DNA from: Rugalucina vietnamica
Taxonomy: Eukaryota > Mollusca > Bivalvia > Lucinida > Lucinidae
Length of the DNA stretch: 64,000 nucleotides
Assembly: GCA_964017185.1 (NCBI GenBank)
Contig: OZ024878.1
Span: 5,022,151-5,086,150, forward strand
Reading direction: 5' to 3'
Below the pieces are notes generated by a model. The model did no database searches. It saw only the letters and a program-made list of their open reading frames with translations, and had not been told where the DNA came from. Shown in pieces: positions 21,499 to 33,900 of the stretch. The stretch's first letter is position 1; each line of letters opens with the position of its first letter. The position numbers were made by a program, and so were the translations under genes.

Positions 21499-21735
21499 TG
21501 AGCCTGTGCATGAGAAAACCAACAATTTGGGTTTCAGACCAGGTCCGACACAAACCAGGCTGTACAGTCACAGAAGCAGGCTAGAAGCTTGAAATTTCGA
21601 ATTTAAGAAGAAGAGAGATTGTGCTATCCGTGTAGCGAAAACAAAGGCACTGATCAGCTTCGCGGTCACCGCGAAGCTGATCTGCGGCTTTGTTTTCGCT
21701 TATGCAAATTGTTGGTTTTCTCATGCACAGGCTCA
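21499..21735 (-). mobile_element. MITE-A, AA target duplication
   Basis: Outer ends TGAGCCTGTGCATGAGAAAA and TTTTCTCATGCACAGGCTCA are perfect inverts (20 bp). Hairpin top CTTCGCGGTCACCGCGAAG is perfect. Confidence 0.93.
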
Positions 21736-21767
21736 AATGCTTTCTTTAGATCTTAAAAGAACACATT

Positions 21768-21980
21768 TGAGCCTCTGCATCAGAAAAGAACAAACCACAA
21801 AAATACAGCCGATTAGCGCCTTCGTTTTCGCTCCAAAGACAATACTATATCTATTCTTTCCAAGTCTGAAATTTTAAGCTTGAAGTTATTTTGTTTGGCT
21901 GTACATACCGGTTTGTGTCAATCTTGGTCAGAAACCCAGATTGTTGAGGGTTGTTGTTTTTTTTTTCACGCAAAGGCTCA
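21768..21980 (+). mobile_element. MITE-A, degraded, TT target duplication
   Basis: The left half of the hairpin is deleted: AAATACAGCCGATTAGCGCC joins directly to the long arm. Confidence 0.75.
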
Positions 21981-22104
21981 TTTCATATTTTGGTACGGCC
22001 TGGTAGGCAACCCCTAAGTATGGGACTCAATGTCTTGGCTATTACCAAACAACTGGAATCTATTTGCAAGCCAAGCGAGCTAGTTTCATCAAGCAACCAT
22101 CAAA

Positions 22105-22322
22105 TGAGCCGCGACGTGAGAAAACCGGTCTTCGGGGTTTCCGACCAGGTCCGACACAAACCAACCTGTACCAGCTCAGAAAAGAGCTAGAAGCTTGAAA
22201 TTCCGGATTTAAGTAGAAGAGGAATTGTACTATCCGAGTAGCGAAAACAAAGGCGCTGATCAGCTGATCTGCGCCTTTGTTTTCGCATAGGCAATAATCC
22301 CGTTTTCTCACGATGCGGCTCA
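22105..22322 (-). mobile_element. MITE-A
   Basis: TGAGCCGCGACGTGAGAAAA to TTTTCTCACGATGCGGCTCA. The hairpin top is deleted to GCTGATCAGCTGATCTGC. Confidence 0.9.
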
Positions 22323-22598
22323 ATTTCTACTGGTTACTGTTTGGGCATTATGTAATGATGCGATGACTGTACATACACAAATGCGACTAAATTAGCAACA
22401 AAAATCAACTATCAAAAGATTGCCAAATCAACTGCGAATGCAAACATTTACAATTTTATACCAATATATGCATATTTGAAGGTAATAAGGCATTAAGCTA
22501 CATCCCACTTAAGTACAGTTTCTTCATTATGGTCAGATTTTGACCTTAAATGGATCAAAGGTCAGAGAGTCCATGAAGTAGCATGTGAAAGCAAAATC

Positions 22599-22836
22599 TG
22601 GTTATAAAACTTTTTTCAAGCTCAACTCAGCTGAGCATGAAATTTCAACTGCTCATGAATGTTTGAAATAGTCAGAAATTGTGGACAATTCAGGTTCAAA
22701 ACTCAAAAGCTATTAATTTATCCTGCTTATAAATGTTAAAATGCCAACAATTGTTGGCATTTTAACATTTATGAGCAGGATAAATTTTAGTCTCAGCTGA
22801 GTTGAGCTGAGCTGAAAAAAGTTTTATAACCTCGGG
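22599..22836. mobile_element. MITE-B, complete copy
   Basis: GGTTATAAAACTTTTTTCAA to AAAGTTTTATAACCTCGGG. Perfect central CCAACAATTGTTGG. Confidence 0.88.
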
Positions 22837-22973
22837 CCCAGGTTGAAATAAGAAAAGTTTTTTTCTGTAATGCTTAAGCATTTTTACTGTCACAAGCTCA
22901 ATATCCTCTCACATGCTACTAGGTACGTAGACTCTGATCTTTGATCCGCCAGAGGTCAAACTTGAACTATAAA

Positions 22974-23164
22974 TGAGCTGCCACATGAGAAAACCAACAC
23001 AATGCATGGCGAAAACAAAGGTGCCTTTGCTTTCACGACACAGTACAAACCCTTTTCTTAAATCCAAAATTTCAAGCTTCTAGCCTGCTTCAGTGACTAT
23101 ACAGGCCGTTTTGTATCGGACCTGGTCAGAAACCCAAAATGTTGGTTTTCTCATGACACAGCTC
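22974..23164 (+). mobile_element. MITE-A, hairpin deleted
   Basis: CGAAAACAAAGGTGCCTTTG joins the stem bases directly. Long arm normal. Confidence 0.82.
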
Positions 23165-23267
23165 GTAAATACATAAAACAATGGCACATAATATTTGTGT
23201 ATTTCATCCATTCATGCTACTTGCATAATAAATAACTTGAATTCCATCAAGTAAGTCCCATATAAGC

Positions 23268-23486
23268 CAAGTTATTAGAAGACCGGATTTTTGCCTATGC
23301 GAAAACAAAGGCGCAGATCAGCTGTGCAGTAACAGCTGATCAGCGCCTTTGTTTTCGCTACTCGGATGGTATAATTCCTCTTCTACTTGTATCCTAAATT
23401 TCATGCTTCCAGCCTGCTTCTGTGACTATACAGGCCGGTTTATGATGGATCAGGAGTGGAACTCCCGAAGACCGGTTTTCTCAAAT
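23268..23486 (+). mobile_element. MITE-A, left end lost
   Basis: AAGACCGGATTTTTGCCTAT to AAGACCGGTTTTCTC. Stem CAGCTGTGCAGTAACAGCTG. Confidence 0.78.
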
Positions 23487-23489
23487 CAA

Positions 23490-23925
23490 GTCCCACATGG
23501 AAAAGTAAAGTCTGATTCTGAACACATGCATTTTGATCATGATTTTCTTCTGAACACTCATCTTTAAAACTTGTATCAAAACTCTTTGAAACAAAATTCA
23601 TGAACACTGTCATTATTGAATGTATGCATAGTATAACATGATCTAACATGGCTTCCTTGCATTAATGTTTCTGTAATGTTAAAGTTGTATAAATTCATGG
23701 CTGGAAACCTTGTATCTGGCTTCTGTTTTAGAAGATTCAAGCCATATAGCTATTTGAGTTACTTCTTTAAGCCTGTTTTCATATGCACTACATAGATAAT
23801 AGTAGTTCTTTTTTACAGTGGTGAAGTTTGTATTGGACCTGGTCATATACCCTTAAGACAGAATGACCTTTGTTATAAAATATGCACTGCTATTCATTGT
23901 TTTGGCTTGACCATGATGATTTCTT
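23490..23925. other. Unassigned interval with MITE-A long-arm traces
   Basis: A weak trace of the long arm (GTTTTCATATGCACTACATAGATAA near 23770, GTATTGGACCTGGTCA near 23830). No gene recognised. Confidence 0.4.
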
Positions 23926-24119
23926 TATTAATTCAGTCCCTTAAGATTATTTCAGCTCATATGAGATGGGCCAATCAGTAGGTGGGGCGAAAACTGGAGA
24001 ACCCAGAACTTGGCTTGTCTCACATGTGGCCAGTGCGGGGCTCGAACCCACACCAGACACAGCGGTGAGATGAGTGATTAAGAAACAGCACTCTTAATCG
24101 CTCGGCCACGGGGGCCACC
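23926..24119 (-). mobile_element. SINE-1, near-complete
   Basis: The B-box reads GGGTTCGAGCCCCGCACTGG on the minus strand; the head GCCCCCGTGGCCGAGCGAT is intact. Confidence 0.88.
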
Positions 24120-24424
24120 ATGATGATTTCTGACTGTATATATATCAATGAAGTGACTTTTGGACCTGTACACCTTGAAACCCATGGCTTGGTGTCCACA
24201 AAAGCCTTTCGAATGATCATGTTGACTTACATAACGACTACACATTGTAAATTTATTGGGGTGATTTATGAACATGTACTCCTTGAAAGCCGTGCCGTGA
24301 CAACTGGGCATCCTCGAAAGCTTTTCTTCCTTCCTCTCCTATAAAATAAAATGAAACTGCGCATTTAATATGTCCTTACAATATTTTTACATCTAAATTT
24401 GTCGAGTTAGTTTCATATAGTTGA

Positions 24425-24540
24425 GGCCCATTCAAAAACAATTCTGTCAAGTTGCCACTGCTTCCTGCGTATTAACCAGTAAAATTGGGAGTTAATGCAA
24501 TCGGCTCAAGTCAACAATTTTACAGTCATGCTGAAACAGA
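24425..24540 (-). repeat. SINE-2 body fragment
   Basis: TCAAGTTGCCACTGCTTCCT, GCGTATTAACCAGTA, then TCAACAATTTTACAGTCATG are SINE-2 body words in rearranged order. Confidence 0.5.
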
Positions 24541-24772
24541 GTTAACTCATTTAAGCCTGGCGTCCCTTTTATGGGACATAGGCAAACAGAATAGCCCCAG
24601 ATGTGACGCCGCAGAACGCGGCGTCCCATCTGGGGCTATTCTGTTTGCTTAGAGAATTTTCATCGAAAAATTGAATAAAATTTAAAAATCACTCCTGACG
24701 CCCCTAAAAATGAAAGTGGACTCCCCCTAATGATAATGATGGGAAAATCCATTCGTCAAATATGGGTTAAAC
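24541..24772. mobile_element. Palindromic MITE, GTTAACTCATTTAAGCC family, copy 1
   Basis: A long perfect hairpin: GCAAACAGAATAGCCCCAGA, ...TGTGACGCCGC, and its inverse. An asymmetric tail CATTTTTAGGGGCGTCAGGAG, read on the minus strand, leads to GTTTAACCC. Copy 2, reversed, is at 59018-59239. Confidence 0.8.
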
Positions 24773-24884
24773 ATTTTGCCATCAGCTTAGTTTGATTTGC
24801 ATAAGGACCCAACATAGCAACTGCTATTTCATTGCAAGCAAAAATTTTTCACTCATACTGGGACAGATTTCTCATTCAACCTAC

Positions 24885-24978
24885 CAAGAGAGAGGAGAGC
24901 ATCTTTAGCTTTCTTCTGAACCAGTGTAGACGTGTCTGACTGACATAGGTACGCAAGCTGATCTGTACCCTCCGACGC
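24885..24978 (-). CDS. RIPOR: RIPOR exon 18 (last exon recognised)
   Basis: 94 bp, acceptor tttcaacag and donor CTTG|gtaggt, residues 918-948 plus one base. It encodes ASEGTDQLAYLCQSDTSTLV, then QKKAKDALLSLG, matching vertebrate LVTLCQSDTEEIRNVASE and TLLSLG. The vertebrate protein continues for about 30 residues in a further exon that I could not find. If the donor is not used, the frame runs 11 more codons to a TGA near 24857, which could be an alternative end. Confidence 0.9.
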
Positions 24979-27900
24979 CTGTTGAAAGAAGGGGTTGGTT
25001 TAACAGGGGTTGGTTTAAACATATTAATTTGAATTATTAGCATAACTAACTTTTTACAGACATAAGCATATACAAACATACAAAACGGGATTTGAACTGA
25101 AGCATGGCTTATTAAGTTCAAGGGGTTAAACAGAATTAAGACAAAACTGAACTGCAAGGAAACAGTAGTTGAGCCATGACACGAGAAAACCGGTCTTCGG
25201 GGTTTCAGACCAGGTCTGACACAAATCAGCCTGTACAGACACAGAAGCAAGCTAGAGGCTGGAAATTTTGGATTTAAGAAGAAGAGGGGTTGTGCTTTCC
25301 GACTAGTGAAAACAAAGGCGCTGATCAGCTTTGCGGTTACCGCAAAGCTTTGCGGTTACCGCAAAGCTGATCTGCGCCCTTTGTTTTCGCATAGGCATAA
25401 ATCTGGTTTTCTCATGGCGCGGCTCAGTTAGTATATATGTAGTAAGTGCTGCAGAAATCTTTATGTGACCAAATCTTTCCTTAACTGGCATAAGAAGAGC
25501 AGCAAGATTTCTACCCATTCCCCGACTGAGCAAATTTTTCACAAGTAGGCTTAGGTAGCATACAGGGCCCAGTTGTTCAACACTTTGTTAGCTTAACGGA
25601 GTCTTCAAGCCCTCAATTTGTTAACTATATATCAACTTCAAAAGCAAATACACAGTTATTTTTTTTTTTTGTTGAAAAAATGTGAGAATCCTTTGCAATG
25701 CAAACAGTGTATTTGTAATATTCATGTTTGCACAGCTGATCTACGTCTTTGTTTTCGCACAGGCATAAATGGAGTTGAACCCTGAAAATATCCTATATGC
25801 TAGATAGATGCGAAGCAGCCTTATACATACAGTAAAACCTCATTATAAAGCTATGTTTGTGGTCCAAAGAAACAGACAGTGTTATATGTGAACTGTGTTA
25901 TAATGAGGTTATTTACTATATGCACAATAGGAAAATAGTAATTTGGGAGCTATGTCATGGCCGTGTTATATTGGAAACCGTGTTATAACGAGGCGCGTTA
26001 TAAAGAGGTTGGACTGTATAAATATTATTTTGAGCCTCATATTACCTCTAGTATAGCCAGGGCTGCACAAGCCCCGGCTCTCAACTCCGGCAGTCTGTCC
26101 TCCAACCCCTCCACGTACACTACCATGGCCTTGTCTCTGTTTTCCTTCTTCCGTTGGATCAGGTTCAAATACGAAACTGAAAACAAAGAATGGCATCTGT
26201 GTAAGAGCAGGTCAGATTATGAAAGGGTGTATATCCATGAAGAATCCCAGGAAATTTTGTTGTAAATCCAACTGGATTCTTTAAAGTAAAGTCTTTATCA
26301 TTATTTCTTGAGTAACTGTTAAAGAAAAGACAGAAAAAATTTGTTTGCTTAATTTATATTGTATGACCATGGTATACAGCTGAGGTTCATCTAGAGGTCA
26401 ACTCCTTAGACAAATTGGGCAGTTTTGCTGAGGCAACTTCCAGTAAGTCCAAATCACTTTTTAAAACGTCAGTGGTAGAGAAAAAACACAAAGGAACATG
26501 CAGGAACGAGACTTTAAACCAAGGCCCCATCTCAATATGACACTGGCTGTTGCAAGGATGTTGAACATGAAAACAACAAAACAGCCAACCAAGCTTCAGC
26601 ACTTTGATGCAAATTAACAGCTTACTGGTACACTGTTCGACCTCTTTGTCTGGTGAGATCAGTAGAATACCCAGAACTTTGAGGCAAGGTGGACTAGGCA
26701 AGGTGTCGCGTAACATCAGGATAGCCTTGATTATCACATCTGGGTTGCCGGAGGTGAACTTCTCTATTAGTTTCACTGAAATACGCAGAATAAAATTCTA
26801 ACATTTTCAAGCCACATCCAACCCACATAATATGCCTTGACGCAAGAAAATGGTCTTTGCAATTTCCGACCAGGTCCGACACAAACTGACCTTTGCAGTC
26901 CATGGAGAAGATTAGCAGCTTGAAATTTTGGACTTAAAAAGAAGAGAAATTGTACTATCCAGGAAGCAAAAACAAAGGTGCTGACAAGCTGTGCAGTTAC
27001 TTCACAGCTGATCTGCATCTTTGTTTTCGTATACGCTTGATGCGGCTCATATATTAATCCTGATCCCTATTACATCATACATTTTCAATTTCATACTTCG
27101 GTTCATCATAACTTTTTTAAGTTTTTATTTCATTTTTTTTTTTTTGGTGTGTGTGCTTGACTAGTCTAATGTTCAAAACATGTTTTAAGCCAGAACATGG
27201 AAATCTCAAGACTCCTTTTTAGATTATTCAAGTCTAACTGTCGACAGCGCTATGGATGAGACTAGACTAATCTGAAAACTTGCCTGAGATTTCCATGTGT
27301 CTGCCTCAACCCCATCATAGTTTCGTTTGATCTAAACCTAGGTCTTTATCTGGCAAGAAAGGGTACTTACTTTCTGCAGCTACATCCTCAACATGTTTAA
27401 GACCTCCTTCCTCCGTGAAATACATCATAAACTGGTGAAGCGTCATCACAAAGTTGGCCCGGGATTTCTCTATGTCATAGTCGGAGATGTCTAATACACG
27501 AGTTATGATGTGTTTGCATACTGAAATGACAGTAACATGTAATAGTAAGTCAGCGAAAAATATCATTATAACAAAAACAAAAGAATAAAAACTTCCTGAG
27601 CAGTTTTAAATAGTTCTAGGCTCCGAGGTTATAAAACTTGTTTCATGCTCAGCTCAGCTGAGACTAAAATTTGTTCTGCTCATAAATGTTAAAATGCCAA
27701 CAAATGTTGGCATTTTAACATTTATAGGCAGGATGGTGATCTATACCTGAAATTTCAATTTATTTGGGCTATTTCATCATTAATGAGCAGTCAAAATTTC
27801 ATGCTCAGCTGAGTTGAGCATGAAAACAGTTTTATAACCTCGATTTTGGATTCTGTCAAAAAGTTAAACCACCAGACTATATAGACACAGAGGACAAGTA

Positions 27901-30900
27901 GAAGCATAAAAATTTGAGCTTTCACATGAAAAAAAAAAAACAACAACAATTTTGGATTCTGACCAGGTCAGACACAAATGGTCTGTATAGTCACAGATGC
28001 AGGCTAGAGGCTTGAAGTTTTGGATTTAAGTAGAAGAGGAATTGTGCTATCCAAGTAGCAAAAACAAAGACGCTGATCAGCTGTGCAGTTACTGCACGTA
28101 ACTGCACAGCTGATCTGCGTCTTTGTTTTCGCCTATGCAGATTGTTGATTTACTGATGCAGTGACTCATTTGAATTTGAGAAGAGATGTTGTACAGACAG
28201 ACTGGCAAAATCAAAGACACTGATCAGTAATTATAACTTATCTAGTATATTTGTTTCAAAGATATGTTGTTCACATGTAAATGAGCTAAAGAAACAGCTT
28301 TATATGGAAAAGCAATACAGATAACATTCAAATTGACACCGAATGCTAATCTTTTCCAGGTCACTTGTAATGTTGTATTTGTTCTGCTTAAATCTTGTTC
28401 TCTCAATCAATACTGAACAGATGCCTTCTTTCTCAACAAAATCATTTCAGCTTCACCGATTTTACATCAGGAAAACATGTCCGTGAAATAAATACCCCAT
28501 TAAACCCCACTTTTATATAGAAGAACTGGGGTTTGCAGGGGTATACCTAATTTTATTATTTTTGATCCAAAACATACATTGTGGGTACTTGTTAGAACCG
28601 CCTCTAACGTGTTCTAACGTGTACCCACAATGTATGTTTTGAGCAAAAAATTTTAAAATATCAAAATTTTTCTGATGAAATTTTCAATTTTTACAGTTGA
28701 AAAAATTCTCTGTATATTGCATGGGCGTGTTTTCGTAATGGAAGATAAAAGCATAGAATCAGGCAAAATGTTGTTTGTTTATTTCACAGCTTAACATACT
28801 AGTCAGGATTTTCACTGGAGTAATGTGCAGTTTGACCCTCCTTCCTTTGACCTCTAATGACACCTAAACTTGTCGAGAGGGGTAATGATGCCCTCCCCCC
28901 CCCCCCTCCCCCCACAACCACCATCTCAAATAGGTCTGTTTCTTAAAGTAAATGCCCCCCAAATTCTCAACAATATTGTCACAATGTCCTTCAGAAAGAG
29001 CCAGTATTGGGGCATTGGTCCACTAAATTAAAACTGTATGGGAAAATCCTGGTGCTAGTCAACAATTTTTCATTTGTGTTGGAATGGAACCAGTACTATT
29101 GGAAGTACATGTGTCTTGCTCAAGAACACAAACCTGGCCCTGAGGTTATAAAACATTTTTCATGCTCAACTCAGCTGAGACTCAAATTTATCCTACTCAT
29201 AAATGTTAAAATGCCAACAATTGTTGGCATTTTAGCATTTATGAGTAGCATAAATTACTAAACCCGAATTTGCCATCAATTTTGACAATTTCAGCATTTA
29301 TGAGCAATTTAAACCTCATGCTCAGCTAAGTTGAGCATGAAAAATGTTTTATAACCTCAGGACTAGCACCGGTGGGGTATGATTGCAAGTGTGACAATCT
29401 AAACACTGGGCCAACATGCTCTCCTAATACTGTCAAATGTTTGTTTCTAATCCCTCAACAACTTGACCTATACAAAATGAGCCTCATCGTGAGAGAACTG
29501 GACTTTTGCCTATGCGAAAACAAAGGCGCAGATCAGCTTCGCAGTAACTGCACAGCTGATCAGTGCCTTTGTTTTTGCCATTCAGATGGTACAATTCCTC
29601 TTCTACTTAAATCCAAGATATCAAGCTTCTAGCATGCTTCTGTGACCCACCAGGCCGGCTTATTTCGGATCAGGTCGGAACTCCCGAAGACCAGATTTCT
29701 CGCGTCACGGCTCAAATGAGGACTACAAAGTTACAAACCTATATTTGGGTCAACCTGGTGTTTTTCTGCAATTATTGCCCCATGTTTCTGCTCTAGAGCA
29801 GAGAGCAGCCTGTCCGGGTGGATGTATAGCTGGTGTTGGTCTGTACACTTCACCCAGAACTCTCGCAATGACTTATCATCACATATTGAAGACATCACTG
29901 AAAAAGTAATGTAACAATTTCAGTCAAACCTACACAGCTTTCAACTGAGCCTGCACCTGTATACACCTCAACCTCTTTATAACACTATTGTTGGGATCCA
30001 TGACAATTTCCGTGTTAGCTATCCAAGATATAGATAATTTTTTTAGATATATAGCAAAATTAGACCAATGGTCTGTGTTATATCCAAAACCGTGATGTAA
30101 TGAACCGTGTTGTAAACAGGTCCAGGTGTAAAAGTAAAACACTGCTGATAAACAAAACAAGGCCCATTCATTGTAGTTACGGCTTCAAATATGTACATGT
30201 ATGACTAAAGTGCACAGGTTTCTACAGAACTGAATATGGTCAAATATTGTCTATCTCTTCTAAAAATTGCTGTTGCTCATGTTGAATGAGGTGAACACAT
30301 TTTTGATCATTTAAAGTCATTACGAAAACTTGCCTATGCAATATAGAGATTTTTTCAGCCGTAACAATTGAACATTTTGTTGGCAAAATTTTTTTTTTTT
30401 AATAGTTTTGCTCAAAACATTGATTGTGGGTACACGTTAGCACCGCCTCTATGTTTTGGATCAAAAACAAGTAAAATAGTTATACCCTTGTACACCCCTG
30501 TTTTACTACATAAAAGTGGGGTTTAAGAGTGTATTCATCAGGAAAACATGTCCGTGAAATGTATACCCCTATAACCCCACTTTTATATAGCAAAACTGGG
30601 GTATGCAGGGGTATACCTATTCCAAAACATAGATTGTGGGTACTCGTTAGAGCCGCCTCACCGAGGCGGTTCTAACGTGTACCCACAATCTATGTTTTGA
30701 GCAAAAATAAGAAAAATATCAAAATTTTTCAGCTAAAAATTTTCAATTTTTAAAGCTCAAAAATTCTCTGTATATTGCATGGGCGTGTTTTCGTTATGTA
30801 TTGCATAGACATGTTATCGTGATGGATCATTCAAAGCTGATGTTATAATCTTTACAATAAAGTCCCGGATTAAACTTCACTGGTGTTATTCAGCTCAAAG

Positions 30901-33900
30901 CGCCTCGTTTCAAAGTGTGTCGTAAAGCGGTACAGACTTGTAAGCGTAATAACATACCAGAATGCAGATCTAGTTCTGATCCGGATTTGGCTATCGTTAC
31001 CAATGACTCTATCACGTCTGTCTGTTTTTGTAGTTTATCTAGTGCGTAGATCTCACGACATTTCAGTGGTCCGAACGTACCCAAGTTCTGTACGAAATAG
31101 AAAAACAAATATGAGCCATGATGCAAGAAAACCGGTCTTCGGGATTTCTGACCTGGTCTGACACAAACCAGCCTGTACAGTCTCACAGGAAAGATAGAAT
31201 CTTGAAATTTTGAGTAGAGGTAGAGGAGAAATTGTACTATCTGAGCAGTGAAAACAAAGGCGCTGATCAGCTGTGCAGTCACTGGCTGTACAGCTGATCT
31301 GCGTCTTTGTTTTCGCATAGGCCAAAATCCGTTTTTCTCATGGCGCGGCTCATATGGTTCTGAAATTGATTTTGGCCGAAATCAGCATTTGCATGGGAGA
31401 TAATCCATGACAACACAATAAACTTACTGATAACTAGGTACATGTTATTGTTTCAGATGAATATGACTTATACATGCCAATCTCTTCTTGGAAGCATGAA
31501 TTCTAATTGAAAATCGATCAAGAGAAATTTTGCAAAACTTTTTTCTTTCTTAAATGGGGTACAGGAGGAATCCAAGTTACAAACCAAAAAGTATTTGTAT
31601 CAACTATATCAATGCTTTGAAATGCACAGCTGATCCGCCCCTTTATTTTCGCTCCATAGCTAGTATAATGTCTCTTCTCATTAAATCAGAAATTTCATGC
31701 TTCTAGCCGGCTTCTGTGACTGTAAAACACGGTTTATGTCGGACCTGGTCGGAAACCCAAATTGCTGGTTTTCTCATGTCAGTGCACAGGGCTAACTTAA
31801 ACTTACATCGAGCAATCTTTCACAGTAATTCAGATGATACATCAGACTTTGGTCCACCTGTTCGTTCCCCGTTGTGGGTGGTACCGGGCTCGAGCCCAGA
31901 CTGTCCCCCAGCTGTGTGTCCTCGCTCAGCCGCTGGGCCAAACTCTCAATCCCAGAATCCCCCGTCTTGGCCGTCGACTCGGGGCTGCATAACAGATCGT
32001 CAAATGTTGGCTGACTTTTGGGGCTGTAAATAATGGGTTTATATGGGAAAGGCAAGCTATAACATAGGCAAAGGAAGAATATGTATGAAGAAAATAGGAG
32101 CACAAAGCAGGATGATTGAATCTAAAGCAAAACTGAACAAAATCTTTAAAAGAAAAGAACTTATTCAATAATTTAAAAGCTTTAGCAGCTGTAGTAAATG
32201 TTGACAATAAATCAAATGTCATGTTATAAGCAAGCATTCACTGTTACTCTTGAAAGTTTAAATATTGAGAACTGGTTACCTGCTAAAGCTATGTAGCATT
32301 GTCAAAACAAGACAATTATAATTGAGCCTGTGTGTGAGAAAACCAACAATTTTCGGTTCCGACCACATCCAACACAAGCCAGCCTGTAGTCACAGAAGCA
32401 GGCCGGAAGCTTGAAATTTCGGATTTAAGAAGAAGAGGAATTGTACTGTCTGTATAGCGAAAACAAAGGCCCTGATCAGGGCTTTGTTTTTGCCTATATA
32501 GACTGTTGGTTTTCCTATGCGGCGGCTCAGTTATCATGTTCTTGTTGTTCAACATCCCAGTTAACAATTTTTCAGGGATGTTGGGATGGAGCCTACATTT
32601 CATTGGTACTTTACCAGTTCTAACATTATCAGCTAAACAATCATACTCTTTAATTTAGAACTGTCCTTTTTCCGGCTCAAGAGAAAATATGTATATTGCA
32701 TGGGAGTGTTTTGGTAATGTTATAGATAGAGTTTTTTGGGGTTTTTTTTGATTCAGTTTTACGTCCCTTTTAAGCTTTTTCACTCATATCGAGACGAATC
32801 AATCGGTAGGTGGGGCGAAAACCGGAGTACCCGGGGAAAAACCACCAGACACACCCGCAAGCAGAACTTGACTTGTCCCACATGTGACTCGTGCCCCGAG
32901 CGAGGCGCAAACCAACAGCGGTGAGGTGATCGAATGATTAAGAGCACTGAAGTCAGCGACCTTAACCACTCAGCCACGGGGGCCGCCTATAGATAGAGTG
33001 ATCATCAAGTACACACATCACTGTCGATGAAGACATGCCCATAAGATAAACAGAGATTTTTTTAGCTTTAAAAATTGAAAGTTTTCAGCTGAAAAACGTT
33101 GATATTTTTCTTATTTTTGCTCGAAACCCACAATCTATGGTTTGGAGCAAAAATAAGAACCAGAGGACCAATGGTCCTGTAAACGCTCACCTGAGACCTG
33201 AGATATACACATGTACCAATAAACTTGTTAGACTAGAATGGTACAATGCATGTATATAACCCCAGGGCAGGGTCAGAATAACTCCTGGAGTCAATGTCTT
33301 TTTCAAATCATAAAAATTCAGTCCACTTGCCAGTTAACTGCAATTTTTGTCCTTCAAATGACATTTTAACAATTTTCTCCATTCAAATGCATGGGTGATC
33401 TAAAATGACCTTGCCGTGAAATAGGTCAAGGTCATCCCAGTGTCATGATTTATATAAATTTTGTAGATCTCCATTCCTTAATGCTTCATGCCAAGTTTCA
33501 AAATCATAGGCCTTCTGGTTCTGAAGAAGAAGATTTTTAAAATTGTTTGCTATTTATAGCCATGGCCGCCATCTTGGTCATGTGACCATGACCATTTATA
33601 TAAACTTTCATTTCCTCTTCCTAAGGATGCTCCACATAAAGTTTGGCTTTGATTGGCTAAGCAGTTTCTGAGAACCAGAGGACCATTGGTCCTGAGAACG
33701 CTCACCTGAAGCCTGATCTTGGAGTATTAAGTCATAATGAAATGACCTTGACCTTGAATACTCACACACCTTTATTGACTTCATAAGTTGTCTGCATCTG
33801 CAAAGTTTCAGGTCTCAGGCTGCAATAGTTTCCAAACCCAGTGATTTCTGAGAAAACCATAATTTTAATTTTGATATTTAAATGACCTTGGGCCAAAGTC

